A stretch of DNA of 64,000 bases, taken from NCBI GenBank assembly GCA_019054805.1, contig JAHQIY010000007.1, forward strand, positions 4,407,501-4,471,500, in the 5' to 3' direction. This DNA is from Brachionus manjavacas. Its lineage: Eukaryota > Rotifera > Eurotatoria > Ploima > Brachionidae. Position numbers and translations under genes: made by a program. Of the stretch, positions 10,928 through 23,300 are shown piece by piece (the first letter of the stretch is position 1; each line of letters starts with the position of its first letter). The notes beneath the pieces are model-generated. The model saw only the letters and a list, made by a program, of their open reading frames with translations. It did no database searches and was not told the origin of the DNA.

Positions 10928-13900
10928 CTAATTCTTATCGCTCCCATTGCGACGAAGACTTTCTTTTGCTGCTCGGATTAATGGTGTCAATTCGGTCAAT
11001 GGACATGAGTATTTCAAAAATGGATGCTTGAGAAGTTCCGAAGCTGTGGCCCGTTTTTCCACATCTACATCAAGACATTTGTCCAAGAAATCTTGAAATT
11101 TTGGTGACAGTTCATTTCGGTGTTCTATTGCTGGCTTACCATTCGTAGCAATCAAATACAAAGCTCTGATCGGACTTTCGTTTAAATAAGGTGGTTCGCC
11201 TTCAATCATCTCAATGGCCATAATTCCCAAACTCCAAATATCTACTTTGGGCCCATACTGCTTGCGCGAAACAACTTCGGGTGCCATCCAATATGGAGTA
11301 CCAACCATAGTGTCTCTTTTAGATTTTTCTGTAGAAATTTGAGCACAAAATCCGAAATCGGTCAATTTAACATATCCGTCCATTCCTAATAGAATATTGT
11401 CCGATTTGATGTCACGATGAATAACGTGATTGCTGTGCAAAAATTCTAAAGCGTGTAATACTTCTTTACATACTGCAGCAATATGGGCTTCACTCATTAC
11501 TGTTTCAGTGACAACATCCGTCAAATTTCCACCTGCCAAATATTCCATTACCACCCAGAGTTCATCGTCAACTAGATAACTATCCTTATAGTTTACAACA
11601 TTTGGATGCTTGTGTTCTTTCATTACCATTATTTCATTTATTATTAAATCTTTTTTTGGTTGCTGTGCCAATTTCATTTGTTTTATTGCTACCTCTTGAC
11701 CAGTGGCTATTTCTACAGCAATGTACACTACTCCGCTTGCACTAGAGAAAAATAAATGTTTATTTCTGGGATTTTTTATCAGTTTATTTTGTTTAAAAAA
11801 AAACAAAAAATTTATTTATGATTTAATTATTAAATTAATATAATTTTTAGACCAATTTTGTTTATCATTTAATTAATCAATTCAAAATAATAAAATAAAA
11901 TTTTTTGTTTTTTTAAAATTAGTTGCGCCCCAATAAACATTGCATATTTAAATAACAGATAATAAATAAAAACAATATTTTATTCTAACAAATTAAGTCA
12001 AGAAAAGTATGCAAAAAATCATCGTTATTTTTAATCAGATTTGCGACAATACTCTTAAAAAAACATAACCTAATTTACTTTTGAATTTGAATTTATTGAG
12101 AGCCGAAAAATATCATTTTATAAACAAAATTCTTAAATGAATCGAAGTCTAAATAAAGTCTAAAAAAACTATAAATAATTTTTTGATAAAATTTTTGAAA
12201 CTTTGGAAATTTTCAATTTTCAGGATTAAAATTCTCAAGATTTTAAATTTTTTCTAATTAATTAACAAAAAAAAGAGAGAAAAAGAAATTAAAAGACTGG
12301 AAAAAGTCCAATGTAAAGCTACCAGACGAGCACCTGGTCTCAAAAATCTCAATTATTTCTTGAGATTAACAAAAATTGGAATCCCTACCCTACGAAAGTA
12401 GAAGGAAAAGAGGTGATGCAATTCAAATTTTCAAAATTGTCAGTAAACAAAGCATTGTTCATCTACATTCATACACAGTTTCAAGCCAAGCTCCAAAAAC
12501 CAATTGCCTATCGATGAATCTACGTAAAAAACCAAGACTCAGGAAGAATAAGATTTTTTTTCAATCTTATCAAACAAACATATCTGACTGAGTCTCTTTG
12601 ATAAAAATGGATACAAGTTAGAAATAATTAATTGCAGGTATTGTTATTTGTTTCTATTCCTGGTAAAATAGTGGGAAAAATCATAAGAGTAGGACTTCAA
12701 CAAGGATCAGAATTCGGTCAATAATTATTGACATTTATATGAGTGATCAAATATAAAGCTTGAATTGATTTATTTAGTTTACCCGGATTATATTAATCGA
12801 CAGAATTAAGATAATTTAATAAAGCCTAAAAATTTATGTGTTTACACCTAGAAAAGAAGAATTTAAGCTTTCATTTTATTATTGAAAAATATATCTGTAA
12901 TACAACTTAAAATCTTATATTGTTTTTCCAATTTTAGAGGAAAATAAATTCCTTTAAAAGTTAAATTTTTTAATTTTATTAAGAGAATAATTTGGCATCA
13001 AAAAAAAAAGTAAGTAACCTGATTTCTTAAAATTTAGTCAAAATTTTATTTGAAGTTGGGAATAATTTTCTAAGATAGAAAGCCTTAAAACTGTAACTTT
13101 CCAAATAATGTAACTGCTCGATTTTAGTGACATGTCACTATTGTCGAAAAAAAGGCATAAAAATGGTTTTTTTTTATTTATTTTTATTTTTTTTTCTGTA
13201 GGGCCAGAAAGTGTTTTACAATTAAATTTTTAAATTTCTTTATTTTTCTCTTTTTATTTTTAAATGCCCACGAGACTGAAATTAATAATACTCAATGTTT
13301 ATTCATAAATTTTTGTTTTTAAAGAGTAATTAATATCTTGTGGTACTTAATAATTATATCAAGCTCATATTTCTTTATATTTGTAAAATAAAAGGATAAG
13401 AAAATATTTTTTAAAGCTATTTTGTTTTTTTTTAACGCAGATATTTCATTTTTAAATTGAGATTAAAACAAAAAAATTAGATGCTATTTCACTTGTGGTA
13501 AATAAAATTAAAATATTTAAAATATAAATTTTCAAAACTAGACTAAATTTCTGAATTGAAATAAAATTTACGTACCCTTGACCAATTCGCTCAATTTTTG
13601 AGTATTTTCGATTCGGATCGCCATAGCTTACAATTTGTCTTAATTTGCTCATCACTTCTTCGTCAGTCATTTTTTTCTTTTTCATTTGAACACCATTCGA
13701 ACTTGTCTGGCTTTGTACATTAGTTTGATTTGATGTGCCCATAGGTTCGATATATTGGCTTAGATCAGTGCTTTCTTCTGGAGTTTCCTCAACTGGCTTA
13801 GTAAATATGCTCTTGGTTTTTTCGGGACGAGAGGATATGGGAGGCGGTGGTGGCGGCTTTTGAGGCACATTTTTGGTCATGTTCTGAGTCGAAAATAAAT

Positions 13901-16900
13901 TAGAATTTTGATTAAAATTTGAAAATTTAGCTGATTTAATATTGTAATCGTATTGATATAGGGCCGGCGAGATGTTGGGCTGGTTGGGCTGATTTTGAGG
14001 AGACGGTTTGTTAGTAGAGTGTTCTATTTTCCAGGTAGACAACGGAGGCAAACTGAATGGGTCAACTTGTTTAGTTTCCGTTCGGGACACAGTTAAATTG
14101 GCTATTTGATTATTTAGATCATTTATGCTCGATTGAGAATCGTTGACTAAACTTTTTGAGTTAAGATCGTTTTCTTCATCGCTCTTGCCTTGCAGAGACG
14201 ATGCCTCGCTGCTGGAAGTTGTCATGTTGGTCGGAACTCGGTTAAATTTATCCAGAAAAGTGTTTCGCGGTGGAGTAATTGAAATATCTTTAAAAATTTA
14301 GAAAAAAGGATTAAAAACAATTAAGACAATTTACTTTTGTCGCTCGGGTACATGTACTTGGACGCTGAGTTTTTCATTTGATAATCATAGAAATCTAGCG
14401 CATCTATGACTGCTTGCGGATTCTGTAGCTTCTCGTTTAAAGTCAACGCTGACTTTTGTAAATTGATTTTCCATTCCTCTGGCATACCCTTTGGTCAAAA
14501 TTTAATCTCGAAAAATTACTAATCAACATCCACCAAGCAATCAACAACTATTTCTATTTTCACATTTTGACGACACCTAAAGAGCCTTACATTCAGTTAT
14601 GAACAAAAAAATGGACACAGAAAAAAAGTAAAATCTTAAATTTTTTTCACCAATTTTACTAATAAAGATATAATAAAGATAGATTTTTTCTTAAATTCAA
14701 ATTAACCTAAATTATTAATTTCATTTCATTTTTTCAATAACATTTTTTGTTACGAGAAAAAATTACCAAACACTATGCAAGACTACACGCTAATTTTATA
14801 TGTAATTAAAACCATCTTTGATGAAGACTATGAAAAAATTTGAGAAATAAAAAAGATCCTTAATTTAGTTATGTGATAATATTTATTTTGGACAAAAATT
14901 TTTCTCTATCATTATTTTATCAAAAAATGTAATAAAATGTGAGCATTAATATTAAATTATTATTCTTTTGATGGGACACTTAATTTTTTGATTCACTCGG
15001 ATATTCCAAAAAATATTTTCATATTCTGAAAATAGAAAAAATTTTGAACAACCAGTTGATTTTGCTTTTTCAATTTTTAAGTCATTATTTTTTTTCTAAA
15101 AATTATCATTGCAATAAAAGTTATAGTTATACTGCATTTTTTTTTTATTATCTAAATTGGTTTTTTTAATCTCAATTATAAGCTTCAAAAATATAATTAA
15201 TTTATAGAAATAGCATATTTAAATGTAATTTAAAAAATTTTCTAAAATTTATTTAAAAGGGTTTTAATCTAATTTTTCATTGTTAATTAACAGTCATGCA
15301 TCTAATCAAGCTTTGAAGTTGTTTATAGCATCCTCTTAAATCACTGATGAAATTAAATTGGTTTCACCACTTGACTACCCTATTTGAGAAAAATCCCATT
15401 TTATAAATTAGATTTAATTTATTAAACTAATTAGTTCAAAATCTTAAATAACATTCTATTCGATTATTGAATGCATTTTCCATTTTTACTATCAATTAAG
15501 ATTTATTTTCAATCGAAAAACGAATCTATGAAAACTCAAAAATTCAAATAAAATTTTCTAGATTTTTGTTCAAATTTTCTTTATTTTCAGTAAAAAATAA
15601 TTTTTGATTTTTCAATAATTTAGTTTTGGTGAATAGCAGAGTTGGTCAAAAGTAAAAGTCCAGAGTCAAAATGGTGAAAAGTCAAAGTCAGACTTTGACT
15701 TTAAAATTCGAGATTTAGTCTTTACTTAAAAAGAAAAAATATTAAATTTTACAAAAAAATAAACCGATTTATGCATGTGCAATAGATGCAAGTAAAGCAT
15801 TTGATAAGGTAAATAGAACGATTTTATTTAAAAAACTTGCCGGAAAATTAAACCCATTAATTTGGAGCAGCCTAAAAAATTACTTTGACAATTTCTTAGC
15901 TTATGTTACAAATCAAGATGAAATAAGCAACATATCTAAAACCTCAGTTGGCGTAAAGCAAGGAGGCCCATTATCACCAAAACTGTTTTCTATTTACATT
16001 GAAGATCTAGTAGAACTATTTACATAATATTTTTTTTTGATTGAAATTGGTCAATCTAAAAAACCGATTTGAAGTGAAAAAATGTTCTTTTTGTATTTTA
16101 TTTTCTCTTACTTATTAAAAATAACAAAAAGTACTTTTCTAATAAATTGGTTCAATATTCTTTGCCTAGTAAAGACTTTTGTTCTGTCAAAAAGAAGGGA
16201 AAACAAATTTTGGGGAAGGGTAAATATAATAAAAATTTAAGGGATTCAACTACACAAATTAACTACACTAAGCACAAAAAATGTTGTTTTCAAATCCGAG
16301 CATCCTCGATTGTGTGGACTCGGTCACGTGTCAAGGATGTACGGTTTTTATCTACTGATTTAATTTACATTGAATTCTCCAGTCAAAGGATCCATTTGGA
16401 CATGGGTCTTATGCTGGAAATTTGACGGCAAAGAGATGACAATGTCGTGAAATAAGACCATGTTCTTTAGTAGATCTTAATTTTAAAAAGAAATTAGATA
16501 AAAAGTGAGACTGGCAGAAATAGTTTGTTGTGTGCTGGTGAACTTCTCAGAGAAAAGTTACTTCGAATTCACCGGTATCTGGGTTAAATGTGACATGAAC
16601 TTCATGGTAAAAATTGATCGGCTTGGATATGTTTAGCTTGCGCGGGAAAAAAGTGTTCGACAAAGCCAGAAAACTTTGCGATAGAGATTCTTAAAAAAAA
16701 GTCCTAGAAAATACACGAAGGAAGTATGCTTTGGACAAAGATGGAATATTAACCTTTAGTTTGTTTTAGCTTGGATTTTTTTTTGTTCTCGTCGTCATCA
16801 GGCACTCTGGGCAGTGGTTTGTTGTTCAAATCGTAGCCATTGGACTGACAACTTGACGCAAACGAGGATGACGTGTTTGTGGACGCAGTTGACACGGATG

Positions 16901-17000
16901 TGGACAGCGATGACGAGTTGGTCGAGTAGCTGGCGTGGTGGCGCGTGCTCTCGTTGCGCACCGGCGGTGTCGGCGGTATGTCTTCGTTTAAATCGGCCAT
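10928..17000 (-). CDS. PAK: p21-activated kinase, group I
   Basis: Cdc42/Rac effector Ser/Thr kinase of the cytoskeleton and signalling. Five exons in phase: 17000-16754, 16689-16562, 14488-14335, 14287-13576, 11741-10928; 684 aa (vertebrate PAK1 about 545). Order: Nck-type Pro motif ([10 protein letters not shown]) near residue 8; CRIB box [20 protein letters not shown]; autoinhibitory segment [12 protein letters not shown]...[15 protein letters not shown]-binding-like [12 protein letters not shown]; kinase domain from about residue 400 with [27 protein letters not shown], activation-loop TMVGTPYW and APEVV. All catalytic residues are present. The linker between the inhibitory and kinase parts is longer than in vertebrates. 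Two introns are about 2.1 and 1.8 kb and hold reverse-transcriptase debris. I chose the ATG at 17000 because [13 protein letters not shown] resembles PAK N-termini. Confidence 0.92.
12280..12800 (+). mobile_element. Decayed non-LTR reverse-transcriptase fragments in PAK intron 4
   Basis: Plus-strand relic: [20 protein letters not shown], then after a frameshift [14 protein letters not shown], the usual thumb/C-terminal signature of CR1/Jockey elements. A further piece near 12665-12760 resembles the palm block ([10 protein letters not shown]...YMSDQ) with stops. The order thumb-then-palm means two fragments or a rearrangement. Confidence 0.65.
15752..16027 (+). mobile_element. Reverse-transcriptase palm fragment in PAK intron 2
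   Basis: An uninterrupted 90-codon frame reads [16 protein letters not shown] and, further on, [20 protein letters not shown], ending in TAA. These are RT motifs with the first catalytic Asp and the QGxPLSP block. The motif style differs from the other RT fragments in the window, so this may be another non-LTR clade. There is no FADD motif; the fragment stops before it. Confidence 0.75.
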
Positions 17001-17694
17001 TCTAGCTAGCACCAAATAGATACAAACTCAAATTTAGTTTTTATCATAAGAAAAAACAAAATTTTAATCTAAACAAGATTTGCGTAAAGTTCAGGACTAA
17101 TTAAAATTGCCGAGAGCTAACTCGGTTAAGCCGTTTAGAAATCTCTTAATTCAAAATGATTAATTTAGAACAACTTGGGATGCATTTCCAGTTTTCGCTT
17201 GTTCGAATTAATAATCTTCAAAATTTTAAATTTTGAATGCAAATTATAATTTTTTATGCTTTATTAAAGGTGTTGTTTTTTTTTTTTTTTTCTAACTCAA
17301 CAAAACAACAAACTTTTCTAATAACCATATCTCTTCAAAATTTGCTCATTATTAAATTTTATTGTTGTTTTTGTTTCGTACTTACAAAATGATCCATGCA
17401 TCCATACCAACACTGCTTGCAAGCAAAATTTGCATTCACTCAAATTTAAATAGACATTCGTATGAGATTTAGGAACAATATTTTTTTTGCTTTTTTAATA
17501 AAAATATAATTTTCCAAACCTGTAGTTTTTTTAGTTAGAAATTAAAAAAACAAAAAAAACAATCAATTTCTAAAGTTTGAATTGACGTTTAAGGCCTTTG
17601 AGCCGAATAGATATCTTATCTTGTCACGGTTTATATCAATCTGAACTCAAGGATATGTGACCGGGTTTTAAAAAAAAAAATTTCTTATCTATAG
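17001..17694. promoter_or_regulatory. Shared divergent 5' region of PAK and MTFMT
   Basis: The two ATGs face away from each other across 694 bp, so both promoters must lie here or in upstream non-coding exons. I can point to no TATA box or named site in this A/T-rich sequence; the assignment rests on gene order alone. Confidence 0.45.
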
Positions 17695-20092
17695 ATGATC
17701 GATAAGATATTCAAGTTTGGACACACTCATTTTCGGCTAGTGAATCGCCGAATGTTCAGCTCTGACGGAAAATTGAAGGTTGTATTTTTTGGCACTGACC
17801 TATTCTCAACAAAGATATTGACCGGTCTGAATCAACTTTACAAAGATAAGATTTTGAGTGAGATAAGTGTAGTGACATCGGCGAGTCCATCAAAGAAGGC
17901 CCAGAGTGCGGACAAAAGTCGGGACTTGGTCAATTTTCGTGGTAACCAGATAATCGACTTTTGCCGCCAGAATGACATTACATTTTTCAATTGGAATGAA
18001 ATAAAAGAAGATAGGTGCAGTGAAAAATTGTTCAGTGGCTTCCATGTTGGAATAGTGGCCTCTTTCGGTCACCTGATACCCTCGAGCTTGATATTATCAT
18101 TTCCCTAGTAATTATCTAATTTTTTTTCGCATTAAAATAGATTTATACGCTCGAGCGATCGATTTATTCGACTGCTGGCATTTAGTGTTGAAAGGTGTTC
18201 TCAAATATCATTTACATATGCAAATGGCAGTGAATTTCTAGCTTAATTAAGCGAAAAAATCAAAATAAAAAGCATTTCTAAACTCATACCTAGAATGGAA
18301 GTAATTAAACATTTAGAAAAAAATATGTTCTTTATATTTTTCTAATTAAGAGGCTTTTAATATATGGCTTAGATAAAACTTTATTACAAAAATAAATACA
18401 TTACACTTTAAATAGAAAATTATTTCCTTTAATTTAACAACGTCTTTCAGGATAAATTAAAAAAAATAGTGAAAATATCGTTTTAAATTAGCTAAAAAAA
18501 ATTTATTTTAATCAGCGTTTTACAGAGTTATGCAATAATTTAAAATTTACAAAAAAAAATTAGAACTATTTGTCAAATAATGCAAAAACTTGTAATTTCA
18601 ACAGTTTTTGTTTTTGTTCTATTACATAATTATTTACCTATAAAATAAGCCAAATTTTTGGTTAAATAAATTTCGACCAAAAATAATTGAACATGATCTA
18701 CTAAGATCCGACTTCAAGGTTTATTGTCCTTACACTTAAAAACAAAAAATCCTTAACACAACTAATTTAGAGGATTAATTTTGAAATATTTTTGTATTAT
18801 TGTTTCATGCATATTAAAAATAAATTAAAAGCTTTATCAAAATTACTTAAATATAATATGAACCACCACTCAGGATTTATCCGGTATCTATAATGATAAA
18901 AAATAATTGCATTATCTTCCGAAAAAAAATCAGAAAAAACAGTGCGTAAAAGCGCGTAATTGTTTATTTCAATAAAATTTGCTGTTTTATGATTCTTTTA
19001 AAATAATTTTTAGAGTTTAAAAAATGACATTTTACCAGCATATTTTATATTGTATTTAATCTATTCATGTTCTCTCGGTCTAATTAGATTATTTAAAAAC
19101 TTTTTAAACAATAGTGGAATTGTAAATGTTCACCCAAGTGTGCTGCCGAGGTGGCGCGGAGCAGCACCTTTAATTTATAGTGTGCTCTTCGACGATAAAG
19201 AAGTAGGGGTCAGTTTGATGAAAATAATGCCCAAACAGTAAGATAAAATGATCTGAGGCGGTAGAGTGATAATTAATTTTTTTCTTAGCTTCGATATTGG
19301 TCCAATAATTGAACAAAAATCGACTCTGATGCCTCCCAATTACACTAGCTTCATGCTTTTGGACTACTTGGCCAATATGGGCAATGAAATGGTTTGTTTT
19401 TTCTAGTACAAGTTCGAAATATTTACAAAACTAACCTTAATAAAAGATAATTGATTTATTTAAAAATTTCAATGCAAAAATAAACAATTTGAAAGATCAA
19501 TCAAACGAAAATGTTTGTTATGGTAAGATTTAAATGCATTTTGTTAATTGGAAAAAAATTGTTTGCCATTAAAGCACATAAAATAACCAGTGACATGTAT
19601 TTTATTGATTGGGCTCAGAGTACAGTATCCGAAATCGACTGTCAGTATAGAGCATTACACGAGATTGTATATTAGTAACAAATTAATGAATTTAAACCTA
19701 ATGGGACATTAATTTAAAAAATAATTAATTTTAGAAACATTTGAAAAGTAAGTTTAAAGGCAATGTACTCAAGCTGTACAATATGGTTATTGTCAATCAA
19801 GATTCGGTCCAGCACTCTGAGCTATGTGAGCCGGGCACAGTGAATTTTTTAAAAAAAGAAAATTTGATTATTATAAAATGCAAAGTAATTATTTTAAATT
19901 GGATACTTGTCTACTAGTTAATTATTTTGCTACAAGGATGGCTTTGTGGGATTTGGAGGCATATTGTTAAACAAAAAATTAAGCCCGAAGGATTTCTATA
20001 ATGGCTATATGAATAACCGAGGTTTAATAAAATTCGACAGTGTTGCTAATTCTATCCAAGTCAATATATTCAAAAAGAAAATCAAAAATTAA
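17695..20092 (+). CDS. MTFMT: Mitochondrial methionyl-tRNA formyltransferase
   Basis: Formylates Met-tRNA for initiation of mitochondrial translation, using 10-formyl-tetrahydrofolate. Seven exons: 17695-18107, 19115-19237, 19289-19391, 19447-19522, 19575-19666, 19735-19884, 19937-20092; 370 aa (human 389). The basic first 25 residues, before KLKVVFFGTDLFS, look like a mitochondrial presequence. Family landmarks: VASFGHLIPSSLI, the catalytic NVHPSVLPRWRG with Asn-His, FDIGPII with the Asp, AHKITSDMYFIDW, and the C-terminal barrel ending DGFVGFGG...LSPKDFYNGY. The first intron is about 1 kb, the others about 50-70 bp. Confidence 0.93.
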
Positions 20093-20347
20093 ATGAACAA
20101 TTCTTTTATTGAACAAAAAATAAATGAATATTAAAAAAATAAAGTTAATCACTAAATAAAATAACTCATAAACTAATTAATCCATTTTAGCCGTGTGAAT
20201 AAACGCTTGGTTTTTATAAAAACATAATTTGATCGGTTCACCAACTCAAAATAACAAAATTTTATACAAATTTGTATTTTTAAATATCATCGCCGTCATT
20301 TCTTCCAATTTTGGCCAAATATCAACCCTGTTTTGCTTTAAATTGTC

Positions 20348-23300
20348 TTAAACTTTATATTCTTCTGAATCAGTCTCTGGCTTGGCGATTTGCGGTGATA
20401 AATTAGTTTCATTTTCCATTTTCAAATAATCTCGATTATTAACTAATCTAATATTTTTATTATTCAACTTGTAAAAAAGAGAATAATTTTCAGACTCGAG
20501 AATTCTGACTTTTTTATTTAATTTTTCTAGCTCAAGTAACAAACTTTGAACCAAATTTGGATCATTGTTTTGAAAAGTTAATGGCCTATTAAAATACATT
20601 GACTCATCTGGACCTGGATAATTAGAAACTATTTGATTAAAGTGATCATTTTCTTCAGTTTTTCTGGTCTTTATAGGACTTGGTGTTATTGGTTTATTTT
20701 TACTCTCAGATTCGGGTGAATTGAAAAAAGTGATATCTGTTCGTTTAAGCAATGTGGTCGGCAATGTGCCATGTCTTTTTATTTTTGAATTATTTCCATC
20801 CTGATTATTGGTATTCATGAGACTTGGCGCACTTTTGCATCGGGACATATTAACTTTTTTATTAATTTTAAAAATTTTATATGAACACTAAAATTTTTTT
20901 AAAAATAATTTTACCAATTTCAGATAGAGGTTTTTTGTGGTTTTCAAGTCTTTTAACTGCAATAGCTTCTAGTTTAACTCTAACAGCCGGATATTCTTTC
21001 AAAACTTCCCATAAATCCTCTTTCGAAAGGCAAAATAAATCCGAATAACCAACGCTTTTAACACTAGCAGTTCGTCTATTACCAGAAGCCCCTAGAATTT
21101 AGCATTTTTAGCTCGTCAATTTTAGGATCATTTCTAAAAATTACCCATATTTAAAATACTAATTTCACCAAAGTAAGAACCAGCTTTTAGAGTGGCTAAA
21201 ACAATTTTACCATTATCAGATATAACTTGAAGTTTGCCGCCATTTACTATATACTGATAAGAAAAAATTAAAATTTAGATACATAAATTTTACTAAAAAT
21301 CTAAAAAAATGAAAGCTTTTGAACGAAAAAAATATAAAAATAAAACTAATTAATAAAAAGATCAGGAATCATGTAACCAGAGCCACTTCATTTGTTTTTC
21401 AATTAATCTTGTTTTAGTTTTTTTAATTCCATATAATAAAATTTGTACATCAATGGATCCCACCTGTTAGCTTAAAAAAAAAGTCCAGATAATTTTTTTG
21501 GGCATCAAGATCCGGCAAAGTAGCTCATTTCAAAAAAAGCTCTCAGTTTAAAAATATTAATATTTTTACATTCTATTTCTTTTTACATATATAATAAGCA
21601 GAGTTGTTTAAAAGTCACAAGTCCGTAATTTTTTTATCAATGACTTGGACTAAAGACTTGTGACTTTTAAACAACTCAGATAATAAGCTTATTTAATTTC
21701 AATCGCTAAAAAAGAGACTTTATAAAAAACACCTTTTGATGTTATACAAAAAATCGTACCCTTATTTAAAAATGATAAATTCCAATAATAAAATCAAAAG
21801 TGTATTATCATTTTTTTTATTGTAGTACCAATGAAGTTTAAAAAAGTGTTCATTAAATCAAATTAAAAGGCATTTAAATTGTCGAATAAAACATTCAAAA
21901 AAAAATACATTAAAATTATTTTCTTAGAGTCCAAAATTGGCTTTTGTGAAGTTCAGTACAAAAGAACAAAAAAAAATAAAAAATAAAATTTAATTAATTT
22001 TTTTCTTTTTTTTTTTAATCATTTTGTACTGAATTTCACATAAACCTAAAATTGGTCACCATACAGGACCAATTTTGGGCTTTTAGAAAAAAGCTAATAT
22101 TTTTTTTTTATCTTAAAATAGCGTTTTGAAATTTTGTTTGAAAATTAATATTAAACATATTATATTGCACCTTTTTACGTAAAATAAATTGGTTATACCT
22201 AAAAAACGGATCCGGATTTCAAAATTTCAAAGATGAATTTAAGATCAATTCAAATTATAAATTCAAATCAATTACAGTTTGGAAAGATAAATTTTTAATT
22301 ATTTTTTGAGATTTATATGTCTTTGAAAATTTCAAGCCATTTCGTTATTTTTAGATTCGAAAAAAAGCATCAAAAAATAAAAAAAATAAATGAAATCAGA
22401 CTTAAAAAATAATTGACTTGAATACACTTAATTTTAAAAAAATTTGAATCAAATTTACCACATCTTTACGTTGAAAAATTTTAATTTGATTTAAAAAAAA
22501 AAAACAATTTTCTATTAAATTTTTAGTTTATTTAAGAATAAATTATTGTTGACTTATTTTCAAATAAAATTGATATCTAAAATTTTTGACTTGAATGATG
22601 CTCATCTTTTTATATAACTCTTATTTTTAAATGAAAAGCGAAGAGTCTAAGTTTAAAAAAGTCACAAAATCTTATTTTATAAATTATTTAAAATAGGTTA
22701 TCTTTTAAATTAATAATACATTTTGAAATATTTAACAAAAAAAAAAAAAAAAACAAAGGTTAATGATTTGATTTCATTAATATACCTTTAACATTTCTAC
22801 CTCGAAGAAATAATTTTTATTAATCTTATAGTCTAATTATCCTTTTATTTCTAATACTAAGGAGCAGCTATTAACTCTTTCCGATAACTGTGAATAAATC
22901 AAAAGATTTTTATTTAAATTACCATTTCTTTTCCAACTTCGCCTTTGCGGCAAATAAAATCTCCGGGCGAATAAAGTACCGGTTTTAGTCGAAGAACTAA
23001 TTCGTTCAAAAATCCAGCCTCGGTATTTTGGAATATTTCAACTCTTTTTAAAGTGTCCAGGTGAACGTGAATAGCTATTTCGGCCCTTAGTTTATATGGC
23101 AATAGACCTAATACATGATTGTCGTCAATTGATTTGTGGTTTGTCCACAAAAAGTCGAACCATCTTATAACCCTGTCTTGCAAGCGATCAGGTACTCGTC
23201 TTAGTGACATATATGTTTTTACAGCATCAAGTTTAGCTAAAATTTATTAAACAAAAAAATAAAATTGAATTAATAAAAAATTTTAATTTACATTGAAATT

